Translations under genes and position numbers: made by a program
Part shown: one piece after another, positions 1 to 6,469 of the stretch
How the letters are laid out: each line of letters starts with the position of its first letter
Position numbering within the stretch: position 1 is the stretch's first letter
Notes under the pieces: model-generated
The model's database searches: none
Told to the model about the DNA's origin: nothing
The model's input: only the letters and a program-made list of their open reading frames with translations
Source of the DNA: CAYJAD01 sp964371225
GTDB taxonomy: Bacteria > Desulfobacterota > Desulfovibrionia > Desulfovibrionales > Desulfovibrionaceae
Direction of reading: 5' to 3'
DNA: 10,171 nucleotides
NCBI GenBank assembly: GCA_964371225.1
Contig: CAYJNA010000087.1
Location: 1-10,171, forward strand

Positions 1-87
1 CTTTGGCAAAAGTTCCCCTTCCCCCCTCAAAAAATTCTTTCACCCTCCCCTACCTCTAATATCACACCTCTCACACTCTAAAAGTAC
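1..87. other. CT-rich, G-poor upstream tract
   Basis: This leader region contains no gene that I can support. The plus strand is dominated by C and T, with C runs at 15-18, 21-26, 43-45 and 47-50, so the minus strand carries four G runs. No hairpin with a T-tract was seen, so I do not call a terminator for a gene further left. Confidence 0.4.
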
Positions 88-116
88 TTGCCCTTCCATG
101 CTGTACACCCTATAAA
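88..116 (+). promoter_or_regulatory. sigma70-type promoter of the threonine aldolase gene
   Basis: TTGCCC at 88-93 and TATAAA at 111-116 are separated by 17 bases. Transcription would start near 123, about 20 bases before the ATG at 142. The -35 box lies exactly where a longer reading of the gene would begin with TTG, which argues against that longer start. Based on consensus matching only. Confidence 0.5.
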
Positions 117-141
117 AAACGGACATAAAAAAGGATATACC

Positions 142-1188
142 ATGCTTACACCCATCATACAGAAATTTAAAAATGACTATAATCACACTTGCCACCCTGC
201 CATGTTAGAGGCTTTAAGCGCCAGTGCAGCAGATAATCATGAAGGCTATGGCCTTGACGGCATTTCGCAGCGAACAGCCGATCTTTTACGTAAACATTGC
301 CATTGCCCACAGGCACATGTGCATTTTTTACCTGGGGGAACCCTCACCAATTTGCTTACCATTTCAGCTTTTTTGCGACCACATCAAGCCATCATTGCTG
401 CGGAAAGCGGGCATATCAATGTGCATGAAACGGGTGCCATTGAGGCCACGGGGCATAAGGTGCTTACGGCTCCCAGCGAGCATGGTAAGCTGTGCGCCAC
501 AAGCATAGAAAAATTGTATGCGGAGCATGATAATGAGCACATGGTACAGGCAAAGCTTGTGTATATATCGCAGTCCACCGAACTTGGCACGGTGTATAGT
601 AAAAAGGAATTGGAAGCGCTGTCTGCCTGTTGTAAAAAATTGGGGCTGTATCTTTTTGTGGACGGGGCGCGTATTGGCAGCGCCTTAATGCAGCAAAATG
701 CGCCAGAGGCACCGCCAAGCTTGCAAGATATAGCACAGCTATGTGATGCTTTTTATATGGGCGGCACCAAGAATGGGGCACTTTTTGGAGAGGCTTTATT
801 GCTTATAAATACTAAAGTACAAGAAGATTTCCGTTATTTGTGCAAACAGCGCGGCGCCATGTTAGCCAAGGGCTGGCTAGTGGCGGCGCAGTTTGAGGCT
901 TTTTTTCAAGATTCGTTGTATTATGACTTGGCAAAACACGGAAATATCATGGCGCAACAATTGGATGCCGCCTTGAAGCATATGCAAATTCCTTTGCTTG
1001 CTCCCACCAAAACCAATCAGATTTTCCCCATTTTGCCTCTTAGTGTGGTAAAAGAGCTGGAAAAAAGCTATGGTTTTGAACTTTGGGCACGGCATGAGGA
1101 TAGCGCCACCATTCGCTTTGTTACCTCTTGGAATACCAATGCCGAAGATGTGGAAAAACTGGCAGAGCACCTTAAAACACTGTTATAA
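142..1188 (+). CDS. ltaE: low-specificity L-threonine aldolase (PLP-dependent)
   Basis: The 348-residue product matches the usual length of bacterial low-specificity threonine aldolases (Beta_elim_lyase family, fold type I PLP enzymes), which cleave L-threonine or L-allo-threonine to glycine and acetaldehyde in the cytoplasm. Visible landmarks are HFLPGGTLTN (about 61-70), ESGHI with His91, which should stack on the cofactor ring, VDGAR with Asp174 and Arg177, and GGTKNG, whose Lys210 is the expected Schiff-base lysine. The ATG at 142 is chosen because AAGGA (131-135) sits six bases upstream and the family N-terminus fits. A TTG at 88 would add 18 residues that overlap the promoter. The gene stands alone and ends in a strong terminator. 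A related beta-eliminating lyase specificity cannot be excluded from sequence alone. Confidence 0.9.
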   Translation: MLTPIIQKFKNDYNHTCHPAMLEALSASAADNHEGYGLDGISQRTADLLRKHCHCPQAHVHFLPGGTLTNLLTISAFLRPHQAIIAAESGHINVHETGAIEATGHKVLTAPSEHGKLCATSIEKLYAEHDNEHMVQAKLVYISQSTELGTVYSKKELEALSACCKKLGLYLFVDGARIGSALMQQNAPEAPPSLQDIAQLCDAFYMGGTKNGALFGEALLLINTKVQEDFRYLCKQRGAMLAKGWLVAAQFEAFFQDSLYYDLAKHGNIMAQQLDAALKHMQIPLLAPTKTNQIFPILPLSVVKELEKSYGFELWARHEDSATIRFVTSWNTNAEDVEKLAEHLKTLL

Positions 1189-1196
1189 CAAGCTAT

Positions 1197-1235
1197 AAAA
1201 AAACCCTGCGTAATGCTATTTTACGCAGGGTTTTC
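1197..1235. terminator. bidirectional intrinsic terminator
   Basis: A perfect 14-bp stem (1200-1213 with 1221-1234; core CCCTGCGTAA/TTACGCAGGG) has a seven-base loop. On the plus strand it runs into TTTTCTTCT, and on the minus strand into seven T. It lies between the convergent ltaE and CxxC-repeat genes and probably stops both transcripts. Confidence 0.9.
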
Positions 1236-1248
1236 TTCTCAAAGCTTT

Positions 1249-2001
1249 TTAGCTCTTGCAATCACACTTGTTATTCTTGGTACCGCATTCTTTGCATTCA
1301 ATATTATAGGAATGCAGGCGATTATGCATTTTTTCGCCTAGCTCCTCTTCCGGTGTACTTTCAGCTGCGAAAACATGCTCTATCACGGAGGTGTCTACGG
1401 TAAATGGAGAGTGATGCGTGCCGCATTGCTTGCATTCAATATTATAGGAATGCAAACGCGAATACATTTTTTCTGTGAGCTCTTCATCTTCCAAAGCTTC
1501 TTTTATAGACACCACGGGCGCACCTTCACGACGCGGCGTGGTGGCTACTTTATGTACCTTTTCGTGGGTATATTTATGATTTTCACCGCATTGTGGACAT
1601 TCAATATTATAAGAATGTAAGCGATTATGCATTTTTTCGCCTAATTCTTCTTCTGGCGTGCTCTCAGTGGCAAAAACATGTTCTATCACGGAGGTATCTA
1701 CGGTAAAAGGAGAATGATGCGTGCCGCATTGCTTGCATTCAATATTATAGGAGTGCAAACGCGAATACATTTTTTCTGTAAGCATCTCATCTTCCAAAGC
1801 TTCTTTGACAGACACCACGGGCGCACCTTCACGACGCGGCGTGGTGGCTACTTTATGTACCTTTTCGTGGGTATATTTATGATTTTCGCCACATTGTGGA
1901 CATTCAATATTGTAGGAATGCAAACGATTATGCATTCTTTCGCCAATTTCATCGTCTTGTTCTTGCATAGTATTTTTATCTGACAAAACCTTTTCCCCCA
2001 T
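1249..2001 (-). CDS. tandem-repeat protein with five RLHSYNIECxxCG modules, function unknown
   Basis: I do not recognise this 250-residue protein. It has no signal peptide or membrane segment, so it is probably cytoplasmic. It is built from a 101-residue super-repeat present about 2.2 times. Each super-repeat has an A half (about 55 residues: MHNRLHSYNIECPQCGENH..) and a B half (about 46 residues: MYSRLHSYNIECKQCGTHH..). The CxxC pairs fall at Cys34/37, 89/92, 135/138, 190/193 and 236/239. The short C-terminal tail adds Cys246 and Cys248. His residues cluster around each pair, so metal binding is plausible, with two adjacent modules together supplying a four-Cys site. Residues 22-122 and 123-223 differ at only four of 101 positions. 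The start is uncertain: ATG at 2001 has no clear ribosome-binding site, and an internal ATG at 1968 is an alternative. The gene is monocistronic, with its own promoter and terminator. Confidence 0.8.
   Translation of the reverse strand: MGEKVLSDKNTMQEQDDEIGERMHNRLHSYNIECPQCGENHKYTHEKVHKVATTPRREGAPVVSVKEALEDEMLTEKMYSRLHSYNIECKQCGTHHSPFTVDTSVIEHVFATESTPEEELGEKMHNRLHSYNIECPQCGENHKYTHEKVHKVATTPRREGAPVVSIKEALEDEELTEKMYSRLHSYNIECKQCGTHHSPFTVDTSVIEHVFAAESTPEEELGEKMHNRLHSYNIECKECGTKNNKCDCKS
1293..1950. repeat. 303-bp in-frame tandem repeat inside the CxxC protein gene
   Basis: Equivalent positions recur at 1293, 1596 and 1899, an exact 303-base period. The copies are close to identical in DNA, including a long unbroken match covering the TTCACGACGCGGCGTGG stretch in both full copies. 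Because the period is divisible by three, a copy-number change would keep the reading frame. This is coding sequence and not a CRISPR array. Confidence 0.9.
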
Positions 2002-2034
2002 GAAAAATTACATTTGTATGAGTATACATTGGGT

Positions 2035-2063
2035 AATTTAAGAAGTAACAAAATGCTTGTCAA
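2035..2063 (-). promoter_or_regulatory. sigma70-type promoter of the CxxC-repeat gene
   Basis: On the minus strand, a perfect TTGACA (2063-2058) is followed after 17 bases by TAAATT (2040-2035). Transcription would start near 2028, about 27 bases upstream of the ATG at 2001. A second possible -10, TATACT, lies slightly downstream but has no good -35. Confidence 0.55.
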
Positions 2064-2141
2064 TGTTTTCATGCGTTCCCTCTTTGTGCTTTTTTTCTTT
2101 TGTGAGGAATTTTTATATGGAAAAGCGCATACTTTACCACC

Positions 2142-2172
2142 AAAAAAGCCACCGAATCACTTCAGTGGCTTT
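2142..2172 (-). terminator. intrinsic terminator of the ABC/DUF4857 unit
   Basis: Minus-strand hairpin: AAAGCCAC pairs with GTGGCTTT (2172-2165 with 2152-2145). The inner GAA/TTC pairs through a T·G wobble around a four-base loop, and a T6 tract ending at 2142 follows. The single mismatch on the plus strand becomes a wobble on the minus strand, so the hairpin is oriented for the gene ending at 2195, 22 bases upstream. Confidence 0.8.
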
Positions 2173-2194
2173 AAAAACAGTTCATTAAAACATG

Positions 2195-3520
2195 TTACGA
2201 TAAGCTGGAATTTCTTTCTTTATATTGTTCCAATAAAAGAAATGGAATAAACAAATACACGCCCAAAACCACGACACAAGCGGATTGGTACATGACATTA
2301 CGTGGGCTGTGTTTACGGTACAAAAAGAAATATAGCGCCGCCAATAAGGCATTAAACACTAAACCATAGCTCATATAGAGCGGGCTTATTTGGCACAACC
2401 ATTGCCCTTTACTGCTATGTATATCCTCAAAGGAAAGACTAAAGGGAAAGAGGGTATCCGCTATGGTAGAAGTGGTGGTGGTCATACTTCTACTCATGGC
2501 ATGTGTAAAACTATGCAAAGGCTCCAAAAGAGGTGGAAGCATAGAAGCATTCTTAAAGGCCACAGCATGAATATCTTTAGCGTCTGAATATATGGCTGTC
2601 ACAAATAAGGGATCCATAATCAGCTTAAAGTCCATATGGGCGGATACATAGTTTGCAATGGGAATATGGCTTAAAGCAAAGTCTTTTTCATGCAAAAGAT
2701 ACATGCGATCTTTTGTATCTAAAACCAAGCCCAAATATTTTCGGTCTTTAGCTTCAGCAATGACAATTTTCTGCGGCACCACATCTGCAGCAAAGGGCAT
2801 GGGTGTCACGTTTAATTCATTATTTTCACGTACCAAACGGAAGGTTTTTCCCGCCGAATCGGTGACAAAAACGCCGCCCTCAAAGGGTTTAAAGGTACTA
2901 AAGTTCCCCCATACACCCTTGGCCGGAAAGGTAAAACCCTTATCCAACAAAGCCTTGGTGTATGCTTGCGTTTGCTTTTCGTCCACAGCATTGGCATCGC
3001 TATCAATAAATTCTAGCTGTTGCCCTGCAAAGCGGATTCGATCTGCCGGAAGCACCAAGGCCACTTGCCCCGGATTGGCATCAATAAGCGGATACACAGC
3101 TTCTTTGTACACCTTGCTATCCAATAAACGCGAAGGCATTTCTAGCACACGACGTTCTTTTTGAATACTTTGGCTATCAAAACTTTCACCATGTAATTCC
3201 ATGGGCAAAAGTTTACGCAATTCCATATTTCTATAATAGATGAAAGGGATTTTTGCCTCAAATTCATTACGGGTAAAATATTCACCCTTTTCATTTTTAT
3301 ACACCACATCAGCATGGTGATTTTCAGACTTTTCTTCTGCCTTGGCATCGCGAGTAAGAATTTGCTCTGTGTAAACCATATTGTTATCCACAGGGCTATA
3401 GAACATATGTGTCTTATCCACAGTTTTTACAAAAAGCAGAGAATAAAACATGGGGAATATCCATGCGAAAAAACATATACTTAAAGCGTACATGCAAAGA
3501 CCGGCTATGCGAATTTTCAT
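2195..3520 (-). CDS. DUF4857-like membrane-anchored protein of the ABC transporter unit
   Basis: The 441-residue product has one N-terminal membrane segment (about residues 5-30). A long polar domain of about 330 residues follows, probably outside the cytoplasm, and two further hydrophobic segments lie near the C-terminus (about 375-395 and 410-430). From memory, the architecture and its place beside a small ABC ATPase and permease match the DUF4857 group; this is a recollection and not a search result, and no reaction is known to me. I start it at the ATG at 3520, which overlaps the permease stop as ATGA and has AGGTGGG four bases upstream. A GTG at 3529 would add three residues and has no ribosome-binding site. 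Translational coupling to the permease is likely. It could be an auxiliary extracytoplasmic subunit of the transporter. Confidence 0.75.
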   Translation of the reverse strand: MKIRIAGLCMYALSICFFAWIFPMFYSLLFVKTVDKTHMFYSPVDNNMVYTEQILTRDAKAEEKSENHHADVVYKNEKGEYFTRNEFEAKIPFIYYRNMELRKLLPMELHGESFDSQSIQKERRVLEMPSRLLDSKVYKEAVYPLIDANPGQVALVLPADRIRFAGQQLEFIDSDANAVDEKQTQAYTKALLDKGFTFPAKGVWGNFSTFKPFEGGVFVTDSAGKTFRLVRENNELNVTPMPFAADVVPQKIVIAEAKDRKYLGLVLDTKDRMYLLHEKDFALSHIPIANYVSAHMDFKLIMDPLFVTAIYSDAKDIHAVAFKNASMLPPLLEPLHSFTHAMSRSMTTTTSTIADTLFPFSLSFEDIHSSKGQWLCQISPLYMSYGLVFNALLAALYFFLYRKHSPRNVMYQSACVVVLGVYLFIPFLLLEQYKERNSSLS

Positions 3521-4203
3521 GCTACCCACCTATTTCTATAATCATCTGCGGAAAGAGCCACGCTGTAAAACATGCATGGAATAAGCAAAATGAAAAATGG
3601 TAGAACGTCCACGTAGAAGCCGGTATTTGTATACAAGAAAAGCGGTAAGCACAGGCCAAAGCACACAAGCGCCGCCAAAACTTTTCTTTTGGGTTGCGGT
3701 TCCAACAACACAAAAGCACCGCCAAGATAGACATAAAAACCTGCTATAAACCACGGTAAGGTGGTAATGAGTGCAGAGATGCCCACTTCAGGAGGGTAAT
3801 AGTTCACCATGCTTATGTATAAAATTACTGCATCGCACGCAAAGAGCCCTGTTAAAAAGCACATGCCAAAAAGCGCATGCAGTAATACCACAAGGCAAGA
3901 GTCGCAAGGGGCGTGTAAAGCAATGCGAATTCTCCCATCGCGCATTTCTTGTAAAAACTGAAATATGCAATAAATAACGCCAGTAACAAAGGGGACAAAC
4001 ATCATACCATCGTAAGGAATTTGCCCTAAATTTACTGTGCGATACCACACTACTTCTGAGTGGTCTTGCATAAATAAGCGTCGTAAAATAATGAAGTTCC
4101 ATGCCATATACAGCATATTTGCCGCAAAGAGCAAAAGCATCATATGCCGTGTTTTTATGGCTTCTTTATAAAATATGGCTGAGAAAGCAGATGACAAACG
4201 CAT
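3517..4203 (-). CDS. ABC transporter permease subunit
   Basis: This is a 228-residue, strongly hydrophobic protein with about six membrane segments: approximately residues 20-40, 68-86, 102-126, 138-162, 172-190 and 196-216. The short cytoplasmic N-terminus (FYKEAIKTRHMMLL) resembles ABC-2-type permeases, in which each half-transporter has six helices. It starts one base after the ATPase stop. GGGGAGG (4217-4211), inside the end of the ATPase gene, lies seven bases before the ATG, so the two are translated together. Its stop overlaps the next gene's start. The substrate cannot be read from the sequence. The fold and the lack of a dedicated binding-protein gene suggest an exporter or a membrane-remodelling system, but the metal-related context leaves other roles open. 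Confidence 0.8.
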   Translation of the reverse strand: MRLSSAFSAIFYKEAIKTRHMMLLLFAANMLYMAWNFIILRRLFMQDHSEVVWYRTVNLGQIPYDGMMFVPFVTGVIYCIFQFLQEMRDGRIRIALHAPCDSCLVVLLHALFGMCFLTGLFACDAVILYISMVNYYPPEVGISALITTLPWFIAGFYVYLGGAFVLLEPQPKRKVLAALVCFGLCLPLFLYTNTGFYVDVLPFFILLIPCMFYSVALSADDYRNRWVA

Positions 4204-4204
4204 A

Positions 4205-5113
4205 TTAATACCTCCCCGTAAAGCCTATGAAAGCATCTTCCATATTCATTTCTTTTTGCTTTAACTGTAAGGAATGCAAATTATGCTCCTGTATAATAGC
4301 ATCTCTTTGCGCCTGATGAGCGTAAAAAAAGAGCTCCACAAAATCCCTATGCCACTCTGTATTGACCAAAATATCTTGAGGAATTTTTTCTAAAATACGT
4401 TCCAATTCCGTGCTATTTTCAGGACGCGGCAAGGTGTAGCAGGTAAAGTTTTGTACAAAATCTGCCAAAGAAGTTTGATGTGCCATTTTATGACGGCGCA
4501 TAAACACAGCATCATCCACAAAACGTTCCATATCTTGAATAACGTGGGAGGTGATGATGGTGGTATGTTCACCATCGCGTAAATTTTCGCACAAATAATC
4601 CACAAAAAGACGACGGTATCCTGCATCCAAGCCCATGGAATAATCATCCAAAATGAGTAATTCAGGATCTTGCGCCAAGGTCAGTCCCAATACCACTTGA
4701 GAACGCTGCCCTTCACTCATGTGCGCGATGCGATGACTGGCAGGCAGACCCAACAAATCTACGAGATTATAAAAACGTTCCGGTTTCCATTTAGGGTAAA
4801 ACTGTCGCGTATATTTTTCTATTTGTTCTATACTAAAAAATTGGTAGGCCAAATGCTTTTCAAAAAGCAAGCCTACGCGCGCTCTGGTTTGCGGACGAAT
4901 GGCATAGGCTAAATCGCCAAAAATGCGGCATTCCCCGCTGCTGGGGCGCAAAAAGCCCATTAAAATTTGAATAAGTGTGGTTTTGCCCACACCATTTTTT
5001 CCAAGCAAAGCGCATACGCGCCCTTTGGTTATGGATAAATTAAGCCCATTATACAGCTCTCTTTTTCCATAATTATGCCGTAAATTTTTTATACTAACCG
5101 GTGCATCTTGCAT
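4205..5113 (-). CDS. ABC transporter ATP-binding protein with variant Walker B
   Basis: The 302-residue ATPase powers the permease encoded next. Seen in order: Walker A GKNGVGKTT (38-46), Q-loop region GLLFEKHLAY (81-90, without the usual Gln), signature MSEGQ (132-136, where LSGGQ is usual), Walker B LLILDD (152-157), D-loop region MGLD, and switch His190 in TSH. The residue after the Walker B aspartate is Asp157, where the catalytic Glu is normally found. A C-terminal extension of about 85 residues follows the ATPase core, as in YtrB-like multidrug or antibiotic-type ATPases. I use the ATG at 5113 because the ABC core begins a few residues later. A GTG at 5125 would add four residues, and neither start has a strong ribosome-binding site. 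The gene lies 36 bases after the preceding secreted-protein gene, so co-transcription is likely. Confidence 0.85.
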   Translation of the reverse strand: MQDAPVSIKNLRHNYGKRELYNGLNLSITKGRVCALLGKNGVGKTTLIQILMGFLRPSSGECRIFGDLAYAIRPQTRARVGLLFEKHLAYQFFSIEQIEKYTRQFYPKWKPERFYNLVDLLGLPASHRIAHMSEGQRSQVVLGLTLAQDPELLILDDYSMGLDAGYRRLFVDYLCENLRDGEHTTIITSHVIQDMERFVDDAVFMRRHKMAHQTSLADFVQNFTCYTLPRPENSTELERILEKIPQDILVNTEWHRDFVELFFYAHQAQRDAIIQEHNLHSLQLKQKEMNMEDAFIGFTGRY

Positions 5114-5149
5114 ACACGTTCTCACAATGAAAAAGTTAGAGGATTTTTA

Positions 5150-5470
5150 TTAACGAATGATGCTTTCCCCTGGAATTTCCACAGAGTGACCGGAGCCACC
5201 ATCAAAAAGAACGTTAAAGTCCTGCTGAGGACGCGGTAAAATTACTTCACTATCAGCATTAAGCTGTGCTTCTTGTAATACACGACCGGAACTATCTTTC
5301 ACCACAATACGTATACCCGTAGCTGAGGAACCATCCGAATAGCCCCCTTGGCAGGTAAAAGTACCGTCAGCATTATCAAAGCAATTTAACAATGCACTAT
5401 GCGCATGGGCAAATGGGCTTGCTGCCATAAAGGCGGCGCAAAAAACAAATAAAGTCATTATCTTTTTCAT
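5150..5470 (-). CDS. small secreted CbiL/NikL-like protein, second copy
   Basis: The 106-residue protein has a clear signal peptide (residues 1-23, ending PFAHA), giving a mature N-terminus of His24-Ser25. The mature part contains Cys30 and Cys40, which may form a disulfide, then GGYSDGSSATG, a KDSSGRVL strand and a C-terminal DGGSGHSVEI with His95. Its pattern parallels the protein encoded at 6470-6781: same Cys spacing, FDNxDG, CQGGxSDGSSAxG and GHS. It also resembles the beta-sandwich CbiL/NikL components of ECF nickel/cobalt importers. The ATG at 5470 is chosen because GGGAG lies seven bases upstream and the signal peptide begins there. An upstream start at 5545 would run into the terminator. 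It is the first gene of the downstream unit, ahead of the ABC transporter. Metal binding is an inference. Confidence 0.8.
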   Translation of the reverse strand: MKKIMTLFVFCAAFMAASPFAHAHSALLNCFDNADGTFTCQGGYSDGSSATGIRIVVKDSSGRVLQEAQLNADSEVILPRPQQDFNVLFDGGSGHSVEIPGESIIR

Positions 5471-5494
5471 AACAATTCTCCCTTTATGTGACAG

Positions 5495-5528
5495 AATATA
5501 AATCTCTACATGATGCTTTATTATGTAG
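5495..5528 (-). promoter_or_regulatory. possible promoter with overlapping dyad for the second unit
   Basis: The minus strand has TATATT (5500-5495), a good -10, but no consensus -35 at the right distance. Just upstream, CTACAT (5506-5511) and ATGTAG (5523-5528) form a dyad across the -10/-35 spacer. An activator-dependent or repressor-controlled promoter would fit. The preceding terminator makes an independent promoter here likely, but the exact elements are weakly supported. Confidence 0.3.
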
Positions 5529-5543
5529 TTTTCCATCACATAC

Positions 5544-5576
5544 AAAAAAGGGGGAAGGAATAACTCCCTCCCCCCT
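5544..5576 (-). terminator. G-rich intrinsic terminator between the feo unit and the ABC unit
   Basis: On the minus strand, AGGGGGGAGGGA pairs with TCCTTCCCCCT, with a five-base loop and one bulge, and a T6 tract follows directly (5549-5544). It lies 18 bases after the DUF4198 gene. It should end most feo transcripts, although read-through into the second unit is possible. Confidence 0.85.
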
Positions 5577-5593
5577 AAATAAACTTTGTAAAA

Positions 5594-6424
5594 CTATTTA
5601 TCCATATCGTAAGCTTGTACCCAGATAACGGCATCTTGGGAAAGCTCTTTACCTTTGTATTCTTTGTCTGGGCCTACACCAAGTGCGGCAAAGCCCCACC
5701 AGCCGGCTTTGGCAAGACCAAAGGTAATAATACCATTTTCATCAGCAATGATGGTTTGCGTCACGAGAGCACCGTTGGGGTAGTTTACAGAAGACTTTTC
5801 AGCTAGTGTATTGGTCTTTAAGTCAGGAGCATGGCTCATGAACTCAACTTCCACCTCAGCACCGGGAACGGGCTTACCGCCAGAAAGTACTTGGCCTTGG
5901 AAAACATTGCCTTTCCATGTGGCATAAGGCTTAATCATGGGCACGATTTCGCAAGGAAGACCTACAGGCTCATTCCAAATGGTAGGAGCGCCGCCCACGT
6001 TGGCAATGAGTTTGGTGATTTGCTGCATATACACGTCTTCTTCTTTTTCAAGGTAGTAGCCGGGTACCATAACAAATACATAGTCACCAATGGAGCGAAT
6101 TTCTTTTCTGGGCACAAGCGCTGCAAAAGCAGGGGCGCTAGAGCCGGGATTTTTCCAAGTAATATCTTTAAGATATTGCTTCATATCAATTTTTTGAGGC
6201 GCATTTTCACCGCGTTTGTACACAGCGTAAAACTCATTAACTCCGCCCATATCCATCATATGGCCGGCTTCAGCTGGGTGCGTAAATACAATACGCATAT
6301 CCATGTCTGCTGCTTTTTCCATGCTGGTTTCAGGGGTGTACACCATTTGGAAGTGAGCCTCAGAAGGCGCTGCCATGGTAAGTGCGGCCAATAAACCCAA
6401 AGAAGCAAGTGTTACTTTTTTCAT
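5594..6424 (-). CDS. secreted DUF4198 / CbiK-NikK-like periplasmic protein
   Basis: The 276-residue protein begins with a signal peptide (residues 1-23, ending PSEA), leaving His24 as the predicted first mature residue (HFQMVYTP). The FTHPAEAGHMMDMG segment is the characteristic Met/His-rich motif of the DUF4198 family (PF10670; related to COG5266, the periplasmic component of cobalt/nickel import), where it reads roughly FTHPFxGxxMxM. A second beta-rich half follows, with GKPVPGAEVEVEF and ADENGIITFGLAKAGWWGF, typical of such sandwich domains. The ATG at 6424 has AGGAG seven bases upstream. It is the last gene of the feo unit, 45 bases after the small secreted protein. No CbiM, CbiQ or CbiO is present in the window, so the protein may bind metal in the periplasm for FeoB. 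The homology is good; the iron role is inferred from position. Confidence 0.85.
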   Translation of the reverse strand: MKKVTLASLGLLAALTMAAPSEAHFQMVYTPETSMEKAADMDMRIVFTHPAEAGHMMDMGGVNEFYAVYKRGENAPQKIDMKQYLKDITWKNPGSSAPAFAALVPRKEIRSIGDYVFVMVPGYYLEKEEDVYMQQITKLIANVGGAPTIWNEPVGLPCEIVPMIKPYATWKGNVFQGQVLSGGKPVPGAEVEVEFMSHAPDLKTNTLAEKSSVNYPNGALVTQTIIADENGIITFGLAKAGWWGFAALGVGPDKEYKGKELSQDAVIWVQAYDMDK

Positions 6425-6469
6425 TCTAAGCTCCTAAAAAAATTTTAAAGATGTATTTACACAAAATCT

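Noticed and set aside
88..141. A longer TTG start for the threonine aldolase
   Set aside because: The extra 18 codons overlap a promoter with ideal spacing. The ATG at 142 has a ribosome-binding site and gives the usual family N-terminus.
1293..1950. Regular repeats that could suggest a CRISPR array
   Set aside because: The period is 303 bases, the repeats are in-frame coding sequence, and there are no short direct repeats with unique spacers.
1375..1983. Two similar plus-strand reading frames opposite the CxxC-repeat gene
   Set aside because: They are antisense shadows. They resemble each other only because they cover the same 303-bp repeat, and the minus-strand frame shows the conserved motif structure.
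2056..2073. A second Fur-like site over the CxxC-gene promoter (TGAAAACATTGACA on the minus strand)
   Set aside because: It resembles the feo site but lacks one central base, and its right half matches the consensus poorly. The TTGACA is explained by the -35 box.
2658..3164. A 168-codon plus-strand reading frame opposite the DUF4857-like gene
   Set aside because: It is antisense to a well-supported coupled gene, with no ribosome-binding site or domain pattern of its own.
5831..6394. A 187-codon plus-strand reading frame opposite the DUF4198 gene
   Set aside because: The minus strand has a signal peptide, a family motif and a good ribosome-binding site. The plus-strand frame has none of these.
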